A DNA stretch of 36,042 bases from Spirochaetales bacterium (lineage in GTDB: Bacteria > Spirochaetota > Spirochaetia > JC444 > Marispirochaetaceae). Every line of letters starts with the position of its first letter. Position 1 is the first letter of the stretch. A program made the position numbers and the translations under genes. The stretch lies in the NCBI GenBank assembly GCA_016935695.1, contig JAFGQL010000042.1, positions 1 to 36,042 on the forward strand. The letters run 5' to 3'. Positions 1 through 6,914 of the stretch are shown one piece after another. The notes under the pieces were generated by a model. It was not told the origin of the DNA and did not search any database. It saw nothing but the letters and a program-made list of their open reading frames with translations.

Positions 1-8
1 CTATATGC

Positions 9-35
9 CACCTGGAGCCAATAGGATTCCAGGTG
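9..35. repeat. Inverted repeat (CACCTGGA / TTCCAGGTG)
   Basis: CACCTGGA at 9-16 is complementary to TCCAGGTG at 28-35, with an 11-base centre. No T-run follows it on either strand, so it does not look like an intrinsic terminator. It could be an operator or the end of an RNA structure belonging to a gene left of the window. Confidence 0.35.
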
Positions 36-45
36 AAAAATAAAA

Positions 46-82
46 AAGGCTGTCTGAGTTTAGTTTTCAGACAGCCCCTTTT
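46..82 (-). terminator. Intrinsic terminator, possibly bidirectional
   Basis: A perfect 10-bp stem, GGCTGTCTGA (48-57) with TCAGACAGCC (67-76), has a 9-base loop. On the minus strand it is followed by a T-run (complement of 42-47), and on the plus strand by CCTTTTTATT. It lies just past the stop codon of the minus-strand isomerase gene, so it should end that transcript. It could also stop transcription entering from the left. Confidence 0.8.
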
Positions 83-924
83 TATTGGGCACAGATATAC
101 GAGCCGGCAGCACGCTTTGCAGCAAATACCATGCTGGAAAACTCATCCAACAGGGCAGAATGATGTACAATGGCATCATCGGTTCCATCGCTTGCCACCC
201 TGCATTCCAGTCCCCAGATACCGCGGTATCCGCTTTCAAAAACAGCTTTCAGGATGCGCATCGTATCCAGGGTACCACGGCCGGGCCACAGGTGATCATC
301 AGCATTACCGCCGTTGTCATTGCAATGCAGCGCCACGAGTTTCTTTCCATATGACCCGGGCCCTGCGTCCCAAAAACCGGATATATTCGCATGTCCGGTG
401 TCCAGACATAAATACAGCCCTGCAAGCTCATCCAGAAGCGCGCGGGTTACGGGGATGACAGGTTTCTCCATGAGATTCTCTATGGCCACTTTAGTCCCAA
501 CCTCCGCCGCGAAATCAATTAATTGACCGTAGCTCTCACGCAGCACGGGCAGGTACGATGCAAAGTCCATATCGGGTGAACAATGGGAAGGGAAAGGGTG
601 AACAATGACCGACTGGGCGCCAAGACTGGCAGCAATGCGGATGGCTTTGCGGCATACACCCATGGAATGATCATACAGGTCTTTATCCTGATCGGAATAT
701 ATGACGATACCGCGGAAAGGCGCATGGACCCAGTCTATGTTCATACAGCGCCCAGCCAGCTCATTCTTGAATACTTCGATGTCACTGCCGGATGCAGAAA
801 TGAGCGCATTACACAGAAACTCATTCACACTTGCAAAATAAAACCCTGATTCAGAAAGGACATGCAGGGCCGTTTCAATCTCATCAAGGGTTTTCGCAGG
901 CATGGAAGTGGAAAAATCAATCAT
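82..924 (-). CDS. Sugar phosphate isomerase/epimerase-like TIM-barrel protein
   Basis: 280 aa, no signal peptide, so cytoplasmic. It resembles the xylose-isomerase-like TIM-barrel superfamily (AP endonuclease 2 type; sugar isomerases, epimerases, inosose dehydratase relatives). Likely metal ligands appear in order along the barrel: Glu in VAIENLM, Asp and His in LCLDTGHANISG, His in VALHCNDNGG and Glu in GLECR. The start is supported by an AGGAGG about 7 nt upstream of the ATG. It is divergent from a WYL-domain regulator across 93 bp, so the regulator may control it. The substrate cannot be told from sequence; a sugar or inositol derivative is likely. Confident of the fold, not of the reaction. 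Confidence 0.85.
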   Translation of the reverse strand: MIDFSTSMPAKTLDEIETALHVLSESGFYFASVNEFLCNALISASGSDIEVFKNELAGRCMNIDWVHAPFRGIVIYSDQDKDLYDHSMGVCRKAIRIAASLGAQSVIVHPFPSHCSPDMDFASYLPVLRESYGQLIDFAAEVGTKVAIENLMEKPVIPVTRALLDELAGLYLCLDTGHANISGFWDAGPGSYGKKLVALHCNDNGGNADDHLWPGRGTLDTMRILKAVFESGYRGIWGLECRVASDGTDDAIVHHSALLDEFSSMVFAAKRAAGSYICAQ

Positions 925-959
925 AATGAACCTCCTTATATGTATATTCTTCGTTGATA

Positions 960-988
960 TTCAGAATTGATGTGGTTCAGGTTATAAT
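960..988 (+). promoter_or_regulatory. Sigma70-like promoter of the WYL regulator gene
   Basis: A perfect -10 TATAAT (983-988) lies 17 bp after TTCAGA (960-965, 4 of 6 matches to TTGACA). Predicted transcription start is near 995, about 23 nt before the GTG start. Confidence 0.6.
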
Positions 989-1017
989 GTGTACAATTCG
1001 ACTAATCTGGTGGTGCT

Positions 1018-1893
1018 GTGTCCAATTTGCATAGAATACAATGGATTGATGATCAGCGCAGGAGGGGTTCATTCCCCAACTGCAGCGACATCGCGCGGAA
1101 ATTCGAAATCACGGTACGACAGGCCTCTCGGGACATAGAGTATCTGCGGTTTTCCTTAGGGGCGCCTGTTGAGTACGATCACCAGCACAGAGGCTATGAG
1201 TATATCGGTGATGATTTCATCCTGCCGAGGGAGCGCCTTTCCTCCCAGGATGCCGGTCTCCTTCAGGAACTCACACAGAGTTACCGCCAGATAGGAACGC
1301 GAAGGACCGCGAAAATTGCCGAACTGTTTTCTCGTATCTACCAGCCTGAAACAACCGAGCCCCTGCATGTATCTGAAACCCGCATCCTCTCGGTACGGTC
1401 AATCATTGAAACCTGCATGCAGGAAAAAAAGCAGATCTTTATTGAGTATATCGACGCAGGCAATACCCGTACCGAGCGGACGGTGAAACCACTTCGGCTT
1501 TTCCAGTGGGGAGAGCATGAACACCTGGAAGCATGGTGCTCAACACGTAATGCTACCCGCCAGTTCAGGCTCGACAGGGTACTGAAGGCCCGCCCGGCTC
1601 TTCAGGAGCCCGGCAGTTCTCCGGTTGAACAGGAAAACGAATCCACACTGACAAAAGAAATCATCTATATCGGCGGTTCTGAAAGCGCAATCGGCCGGGA
1701 ACCCTATACCGCATGCATACATACCGGCAGCCGGGCGCAGGATGCGATTACCTGCAGATTCCACGACTCCCTGGCGCTGCTTGGCTGGCTCACCTCCCGG
1801 TACGAACGCTTTGAGATAGTCAGTCCGCGCTGGCTTCGGGAAAAAGCAGGAAAAATGTATAACACGCTCTCAATAATCCACAGGGCCCTGTAA
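1018..1893 (+). CDS. HTH/WYL-domain transcriptional regulator (YafY type)
   Basis: 291 aa. The N-terminus (about residues 5-55) is a winged-helix HTH of the HTH_11/DeoR type, with CSDIARKFEITVRQASRDI as the helix-turn-helix. The middle (about 125-195) is a WYL-like domain: IFIEYIDAGNTRTERTVKP, then LEAWCSTRNATRQFRLDRVL. The canonical W-Y-L triplet is modified. The C-terminus carries the usual WCX-like extension ending SPRWLREKAGKMY. WYL domains are known ligand- or nucleic-acid-sensing modules. The GTG start has only a weak GGTGGTG upstream, placed very close; TTG at 1027 is an alternative. A perfect palindrome follows the gene and precedes the next one, so the downstream gene is the best candidate target. 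Confidence 0.85.
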   Translation: MSNLHRIQWIDDQRRRGSFPNCSDIARKFEITVRQASRDIEYLRFSLGAPVEYDHQHRGYEYIGDDFILPRERLSSQDAGLLQELTQSYRQIGTRRTAKIAELFSRIYQPETTEPLHVSETRILSVRSIIETCMQEKKQIFIEYIDAGNTRTERTVKPLRLFQWGEHEHLEAWCSTRNATRQFRLDRVLKARPALQEPGSSPVEQENESTLTKEIIYIGGSESAIGREPYTACIHTGSRAQDAITCRFHDSLALLGWLTSRYERFEIVSPRWLREKAGKMYNTLSIIHRAL

Positions 1894-1916
1894 ATTTTTG
1901 TATCAAATTATTCACA

Positions 1917-1951
1917 TAGGACATTTTATGTCCTAGAGGGTCTTGTAGAAT
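1917..1951 (+). promoter_or_regulatory. Palindromic operator candidate plus -10 box
   Basis: TAGGACATTTTATGTCCTA (1917-1935) is a perfect inverted repeat of 8-bp arms around TTT. A -10-like TAGAAT follows at 1946-1951 with no good -35, because the palindrome occupies that position. This fits a repressor operator, or an activator site replacing the -35. The adjacent WYL regulator is the natural candidate ligand protein (inference). Confidence 0.6.
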
Positions 1952-1985
1952 ACAGGTACAGCGCGCGCAAGTTAAGGAGAACACA

Positions 1986-2939
1986 ATGAAGAAGATAGAA
2001 AACATATCCATGGGAATGACATGGACAAGTTTTGCCGGTTGCCTCTACGGAGCAGTGAAGAAAGCAGGTTTATACGAGAAAGACCTGGTATGGATGATGG
2101 GTGAGACCGGCATCGCTTTTCACTTTATCATGGAAGAGAAATCCTGCCCCTCCGGCCCTACGGTCTACAACTGGCAGCAGGAACATTTTGAGATGGCCGA
2201 CAGGATCGGCGTTGCATCCACCGTTTTGGTCAGGCATAAAGACCCGAAGTACCATACCTTCGAACTCAGCCAGGATTATGCTGTCGATGAGGTGAAACGT
2301 TCACTGGACAGGGATGTGCCTGTGATCACGTGGGCACCAACACCGGTTTTAGAGTTTGGACTGATCACCGGGTATGATGATGCCGAAGGTGTATTTTTCG
2401 TGAAGGATTGCGCGTCCGAGAACCCAGATCCGCTTTTGTATAAAAACATCGGGATTTCCCAGGTGCCCATACTCTTCGTTCAATCCTGCTATGCAAAGGT
2501 GCCTTACGACGGTGAAACCACCTTAAGAAACAGCCTGTCATACGCCCAGAGCCACTGGAACTCATCCTTTCATGAAGCCCCAAGTTATGCGGCAGGAAGA
2601 AAAGCCTGGGACAATTTGCTGGGAACACTTGAACGGAAGGATTATGACGGGTTCGGTCTCACCTACACCATGAACCTGTATGCAGATTCAAAACGAAAAA
2701 TTCAGCAGTTTCTGTCTGCCGCAGCCGGGGAGTACCCTGCCTTCAGGGGGCTTGAAGCCGCAGAAGAATCTGCCGAAACAACTGCTGCGGAAATGGAGAA
2801 GATAGCGTCACTTCTGCCCTTTCAGGGGCCGGGTATGAGCAGTGTAAAAGATGAGGATATTCCCGAAATCCTTGACTGCGCACAAAAGGCCTTAAAGGCA
2901 GAAGAAAAAACCATGGGTGTTATTGAAAACCTGCTGTAG
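1986..2939 (+). CDS. C39/BtrH_N-like papain-fold protein of unknown function
   Basis: 317 aa, no signal peptide or membrane segment. A strong SD (AAGGAGA) precedes the ATG. The N-terminal half resembles C39-like/BtrH N-terminal domains (butirosin biosynthesis protein H). A Cys sits in TSFAGCLYGAV (C19), followed by a PVITW strand and GLITGYDDAEGVFFVKD, the region of the catalytic His and Asp. The expected His before the TGYDD strand appears to be Glu (E123), so ordinary peptidase chemistry is doubtful and acyl transfer or binding is possible. The C-terminal 120 residues are helical and Glu/Ala rich. It lies directly after the WYL regulator, with a palindromic operator candidate between them. 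Fold assignment is moderate; function is unknown. Confidence 0.7.
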   Translation: MKKIENISMGMTWTSFAGCLYGAVKKAGLYEKDLVWMMGETGIAFHFIMEEKSCPSGPTVYNWQQEHFEMADRIGVASTVLVRHKDPKYHTFELSQDYAVDEVKRSLDRDVPVITWAPTPVLEFGLITGYDDAEGVFFVKDCASENPDPLLYKNIGISQVPILFVQSCYAKVPYDGETTLRNSLSYAQSHWNSSFHEAPSYAAGRKAWDNLLGTLERKDYDGFGLTYTMNLYADSKRKIQQFLSAAAGEYPAFRGLEAAEESAETTAAEMEKIASLLPFQGPGMSSVKDEDIPEILDCAQKALKAEEKTMGVIENLL

Positions 2940-2954
2940 CCAAGAGCTGTAGTC

Positions 2955-2984
2955 AAAAAAAGAGGGGTACATTTTGTACCCCTC
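2955..2984 (-). terminator. Intrinsic terminator of argS (convergent, shared)
   Basis: A perfect 10-bp stem GAGGGGTACA (2962-2971) / TGTACCCCTC (2975-2984) has a TTT loop. On the minus strand it is followed by a seven-T run (complement of 2955-2961), so it best serves argS. On the plus strand only AATTAT follows, but it may also slow transcription leaving the upstream gene. Confidence 0.8.
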
Positions 2985-3012
2985 AATTATATGACATCAA
3001 TCATCAACAACA

Positions 3013-4734
3013 TTACATCCTCTCAAGCACCTCGATTCCCAGTAACTCCAGGCCGTTCTTGATAACCCTGGCAGTCTCGCTGCACAGGTAAAGCCTGAAA
3101 TCCCGCTTTGTTTCTTCCTCTTTAAGGATGGGATGGGAATTGTAGAAAGAATTGAACGACTGGCTCAGATCATAGATATAATCGGCTATGACATTCGGTT
3201 TATAGGACGCGGCGGCCTGAACAACCGCACTGGAGAACTGTAAAAGACTGTGAACAAGTTTCTGCTCTCCCTCGGTAAATTCAGTTTCTGAAGGGGGTGG
3301 CAGTTCTCCGTTGACGCCGGCTTTTTTGAGTACCGACTGAATGCGGGCATACACATACTGCAGATAGGGAGAGGTGTTGCCCTCGAAACTCAGCACCTTG
3401 TCCCACTCAAAGATGATATTGCTGGTCCTGTTTTGGGAAAGGTCAAAATATTTTACCGCGCCGGTACCGACCACGCGGGCAATGTCCTTACGCTCCTCCT
3501 CAGGAAGAGCCGGGTTCTTTTCTGTCACAATCTCAAAGGCCCTCTTTTCCGCTTCATCAAGGAGGTGGGACAAATAAATAACGTTGCCCTTCCGAGAGGA
3601 AAAATGACCGTCGGTGAATTTCATCACTCCGAAGTACACATGCTCCCGTTCCACCGTCCAGCCAAGGCGTTCGGCAATATTAAATACCTGTTTGAAGTGG
3701 GTTATCTGACGGTCATCGGTAACATAAATGATCTTGCGGGGATGGTATTCGTCTATTCGCCGTTTTATGCAGGCAAGATCAGAAGTCGCGTACAGATACG
3801 CCCCGTCCTGCTTCCGCACAATACACGGATGCAGGTGTTCATCATCGGCAAAAAACACCACCAGGGCGCCATCGCTTTCAGCCAGCAGCTCTTTTTCCTT
3901 CAGATCCGCTATAACACCGCTCATCATGTCGTGGTAAAAGGACTCACCCCGGTGGGTATCGAAGGTGATGCCGAGGCGTGAGTATATTTTCTCGTATTCT
4001 CTCATTGAGGAATCAATGAACTCATGCCACAGCGCCGTATTTTGTTCATCCCCGTCCTGCAGTTTCTTGAGTTCATTTCGCGCTTCTGAAAGGAGGGTCT
4101 CGTCATTCACGCTTTCCTGTTCAAACTTGACGTAGATGCGTTCAAGCTCTTCAATCGGGCTTTCTGCATACGCGGTCTTGTCAAGCCACCGGTGGTACCC
4201 CACAATGAGTTTACCGAACTGGGTGCCCCAGTCACCCACATGGTTATCGGCTACCACAGTATAACCGAGATGCCGGTATATCCTTTTCAGGGAATCACCG
4301 ATTATGGTACTTCGAAGATGGCCGATGTGCATTCGTTTCGCGATATTCGGCGCTGAATAGTCAATGACAACCGGCCCTTCGTTTTCTACCGACGGATACA
4401 CCCTTCCTTCATTTTGATCAGCCAGATATTTCCACACAGCCTGATGATCCAGCCGCATATTTATGAAGCCCGGCCCGGCAATCTCAAGAGACGATATCAG
4501 TTTCAGCGGGCGGATCCCGTCCAGCTCTTGTGCCGCAGCCGCGATCTTTCCGGCAATATTTCGGGGTGAATCCTTTACCTCCCGGGCAAGAGCCATGGCG
4601 CTGTTGCACTGTACATCTCCAAGACCGGGATCTTTGGTGAATTGCACGACCGCAGCCGCACAGGAGGCGTCGGGAAACACCTTTTGAACCGCCTTTAAAA
4701 ACAGGTCTTCGAGCTGTCTGGTGATCAGGTCCAT
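3013..4734 (-). CDS. argS: Arginyl-tRNA synthetase
   Basis: 573 aa, a normal length for bacterial ArgRS. It charges tRNA-Arg with arginine in the cytoplasm. The N-terminal Add-1 domain (about 1-110) is followed by the class I catalytic core with SAPNIAKRMHIGHLRST, where HIGH is the ATP-binding signature. The KMSKS equivalent is degenerate, as is common in ArgRS (FSSRKGNVI). The C-terminal DALR anticodon-binding domain ends in LELLGIEVLERM, the typical ArgRS tail. An AAAGGA-type SD lies about 8-9 nt before the ATG. It stands alone, with terminators on both sides. Confidence 0.97.
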   Translation of the reverse strand: MDLITRQLEDLFLKAVQKVFPDASCAAAVVQFTKDPGLGDVQCNSAMALAREVKDSPRNIAGKIAAAAQELDGIRPLKLISSLEIAGPGFINMRLDHQAVWKYLADQNEGRVYPSVENEGPVVIDYSAPNIAKRMHIGHLRSTIIGDSLKRIYRHLGYTVVADNHVGDWGTQFGKLIVGYHRWLDKTAYAESPIEELERIYVKFEQESVNDETLLSEARNELKKLQDGDEQNTALWHEFIDSSMREYEKIYSRLGITFDTHRGESFYHDMMSGVIADLKEKELLAESDGALVVFFADDEHLHPCIVRKQDGAYLYATSDLACIKRRIDEYHPRKIIYVTDDRQITHFKQVFNIAERLGWTVEREHVYFGVMKFTDGHFSSRKGNVIYLSHLLDEAEKRAFEIVTEKNPALPEEERKDIARVVGTGAVKYFDLSQNRTSNIIFEWDKVLSFEGNTSPYLQYVYARIQSVLKKAGVNGELPPPSETEFTEGEQKLVHSLLQFSSAVVQAAASYKPNVIADYIYDLSQSFNSFYNSHPILKEEETKRDFRLYLCSETARVIKNGLELLGIEVLERM

Positions 4735-4850
4735 GATACGCGTCCTTTACGGGGTTGATTGGGTCTCCCTAAAATACATAAAGACAGCGTTTCTGTCTAC
4801 GGTGCTGTATAAACGGTAACCCAGGGTACTTATAAAGACGGGAGCTAAAA

Positions 4851-4875
4851 AAAGCGGTCCCATGAGGACCGCTTT
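4851..4875 (-). terminator. Terminator of the sugar ABC transporter operon
   Basis: AAAGCGGTCC (4851-4860) pairs perfectly with GGACCGCTTT (4866-4875) around CATGA. On the minus strand the stem runs into further T residues (complement of 4847-4850). It lies 27 bases past the stop of the last permease. Confidence 0.85.
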
Positions 4876-4902
4876 CCAAACACTAAAAAATGCAGAGAAA
4901 TA

Positions 4903-5802
4903 TCAGCCTTTGACACCGCCGATGGTAAGGCCGTGAACAAAGTAGCGCTGGAGAAACGGATATACGGCAATAATGGGCAGACTGACAACAATGGTCATTG
5001 CCGCCCGGAGAGATACCGGCGTGACGACATTACCAGTCATGCTCTGGCCGCGGCTGAAGGCATCGGCCATACTGGTTCCTGACATTGCGGAGTTAGCCGA
5101 CTGAATTTTCTTCATTAATTCATACTGCAGGGTGGTGAGGTTTATCTTGGAAGAGTTAAAGATGAAGGTGTCCCACCAGTAGTTCCACTGCCACACCGCG
5201 GTAAACAGAATGACTGTTGCGAGTACGGGCATACACAAAGGAAGGATAATCCTTAAAAAGATATAAAAGTCATTGGCACCTTCAATCTTGGCCGATTCTA
5301 TGAAACTTTCCGACAGGCCGCGCATATACGTCCTTATGACCAGCATATTAAAGGCCGTCGTCAGTCCCGGAATCCAGTAGACATGGAAATTGTTAACCAG
5401 GCCCAAGCCGCGGAACAGAAAGTATGTGGGTATAAGACCGCCGTCGATGTACATCGTAAGGACATAGACCATGGCGATCGGTACACGGAACATGTATTTC
5501 CTGTTTGCCAGGGCGTACGCTACCATTGCCGTACAAAAGGTCTGGACTAAAGCTGCAATGACTGTACGGCCCACCGAGTTTCTGGCCGCAACAATAATAT
5601 TTTCGTCGGAAAGTATATCCTCATAATTCCTTAAGGAAAACTCTCTCGGCCATAAACTTATCCCGCCTCTGATTGTATCCTGGGCTTCGTTAAAAGAAAC
5701 CGCAAGGGTGTTCAGAAACGGATACAGGGTCACAGCCACAAGAAACACGAGAAGGAGTACTTTGATTGTATCGAATACGTAATCCTGAGTTGTCATTTTC
5801 AT
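4903..5802 (-). CDS. Carbohydrate ABC transporter permease, LplC/YtcP type
   Basis: 299 aa integral membrane protein of the CUT1 family, COG0395-like. It has six predicted membrane segments, the first at about residues 12-32 (IKVLLLVFLVAVTLYPFLNTL). The cytoplasmic EAA loop, which contacts the ATPase, is ESAKIEGANDFYIFLRIILP. The C-terminus YFVHGLTIGGVKG is typical of this family (GLTxGAVKG). A near-consensus SD (AAGGAGGTG) precedes the ATG in the 12-bp gap after the partner permease gene, so the two are co-translated. Substrate probably an oligosaccharide or complex sugar; the family is known, the substrate is not. Confidence 0.93.
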   Translation of the reverse strand: MKMTTQDYVFDTIKVLLLVFLVAVTLYPFLNTLAVSFNEAQDTIRGGISLWPREFSLRNYEDILSDENIIVAARNSVGRTVIAALVQTFCTAMVAYALANRKYMFRVPIAMVYVLTMYIDGGLIPTYFLFRGLGLVNNFHVYWIPGLTTAFNMLVIRTYMRGLSESFIESAKIEGANDFYIFLRIILPLCMPVLATVILFTAVWQWNYWWDTFIFNSSKINLTTLQYELMKKIQSANSAMSGTSMADAFSRGQSMTGNVVTPVSLRAAMTIVVSLPIIAVYPFLQRYFVHGLTIGGVKG

Positions 5803-5814
5803 AGTTTCACCTCC

Positions 5815-6789
5815 TTACATTAGTGTTTCTTCGCCCATTCGTTTGGCGATGAAATTGGCTATGACGATGAGCGTGATACTCACCACACTGCGGAAAATAC
5901 CGGCGGCAGTCGCAAAGGAAAACCGGGTACGGCGAAGGCCCCACTCAAGGACGTAAATGGTAAACACGTCCGCATAATCCTGGACAAGGGCATTCTTGAG
6001 AAGATACTGCTGCTCAAACCCCGCTTCCATCAGGAATCCGATATTCATAATCAGAAGGATCACGAAAACCGACCGGATCCCCGGGAGGGTGATATGCCAT
6101 ATCCGCTGCAGGCGGCTTGCGCCGTCAATGTCCGCTGCTTCATATAGCTGAGGATCTATTGATGTCATTGCCGCGAGATAGATAATCGCGCCGAAACCGG
6201 CGGTCTTCCATACGTGGGACCATCCGATAACCCACCAGAAATACTCTGCTTTTCCAAGGAAAAAAATGGGTTCCTTCACAATATTAAGACCGGTAAGTAT
6301 ATTATTTATAATACCGTAAGGCATTAATGATTCACGTACCAGATGGGCTGCAACTACCCACGAAATGAAGTGGGGAAGATAACTGATGGTCTGCACGCTT
6401 CTTTTGAAAAGCCTGTTCTTTGTTTCGTTCACCATTATCGCGACGAGAACCGAGAAAAACGTTCCCATGACCAGTTTGATGATCGCCATGGCCAGCGTAT
6501 TTCTTAGTACTTGCAGGAAAATGATATCCCGAAAAAGATATCTGAAATGTTCAAGCCCTACCCATGTCTGCTTTAAAATCGGTGTGCCCGGCCTGAAATT
6601 CTGGAAGGCCATAAGCCAGCCATACATGGGCCCCATCCGGAATAACAGCAGATGTAAAAGAAAGGGTATAGACATCGCCATAAGGACAACCTGGGACTGA
6701 AACACTATCCCAAAATCTCTTTTTCGCGGTGCCAGTTTCACAGGCCCCAATCCTCCCATCAGCTTCCCGGATGTCGGAATACTACTCAT
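5815..6789 (-). CDS. Carbohydrate ABC transporter permease, LplB/YteP type
   Basis: 324 aa from the preferred ATG at 6789, which has AGGAGGAG 7-8 nt upstream. An in-frame ATG at 6822 would add 11 residues but would bury this SD. COG4209-like, about six membrane segments. The EAA loop is YEAADIDGASRLQRIWHITLP. It forms the heterodimeric channel with the next gene. It lies downstream of the solute-binding-protein gene, separated by three stem-loops that probably lower its expression relative to the binding protein. Confidence 0.93.
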   Translation of the reverse strand: MSSIPTSGKLMGGLGPVKLAPRKRDFGIVFQSQVVLMAMSIPFLLHLLLFRMGPMYGWLMAFQNFRPGTPILKQTWVGLEHFRYLFRDIIFLQVLRNTLAMAIIKLVMGTFFSVLVAIMVNETKNRLFKRSVQTISYLPHFISWVVAAHLVRESLMPYGIINNILTGLNIVKEPIFFLGKAEYFWWVIGWSHVWKTAGFGAIIYLAAMTSIDPQLYEAADIDGASRLQRIWHITLPGIRSVFVILLIMNIGFLMEAGFEQQYLLKNALVQDYADVFTIYVLEWGLRRTRFSFATAAGIFRSVVSITLIVIANFIAKRMGEETLM

Positions 6790-6818
6790 AAAAAAACTCC
6801 TCCTGACATACCGCCGGT

Positions 6819-6906
6819 ACATTTGCTTAAATGTGGCCGGCCCTTTGAAAGGACCGGCCGATTAATTCTATGCACAAGCGGTAAGCAAAACGGCTTCTAA
6901 GCCGTT
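6819..6906 (-). other. Three stem-loops between binding-protein and permease genes
   Basis: On the minus strand the SBP stop is followed by AACGGCTT/AAGCCGTT (6889-6906, 8-bp arms, then TTTTGCTT). Next comes a long GC hairpin (6835-6859: GGCCGG and CCTTT arms with one mismatch). It abuts ACATTT/AAATGT (6819-6834). None has a clean long T-run. Such intercistronic structures are known to protect the upstream binding-protein mRNA and attenuate readthrough, giving more SBP than permease. That role is inferred here. Confidence 0.7.
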
Positions 6907-6914
6907 AATACCTG

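Noticed and set aside
4735-4850. T-box or attenuator in the argS leader (hairpin AGACAG/CTGTCT at 4782-4798 followed by a T-rich stretch)
   Set aside because: No T-box consensus or specifier loop is visible. The stem is only 6 bp and the T-run is interrupted.
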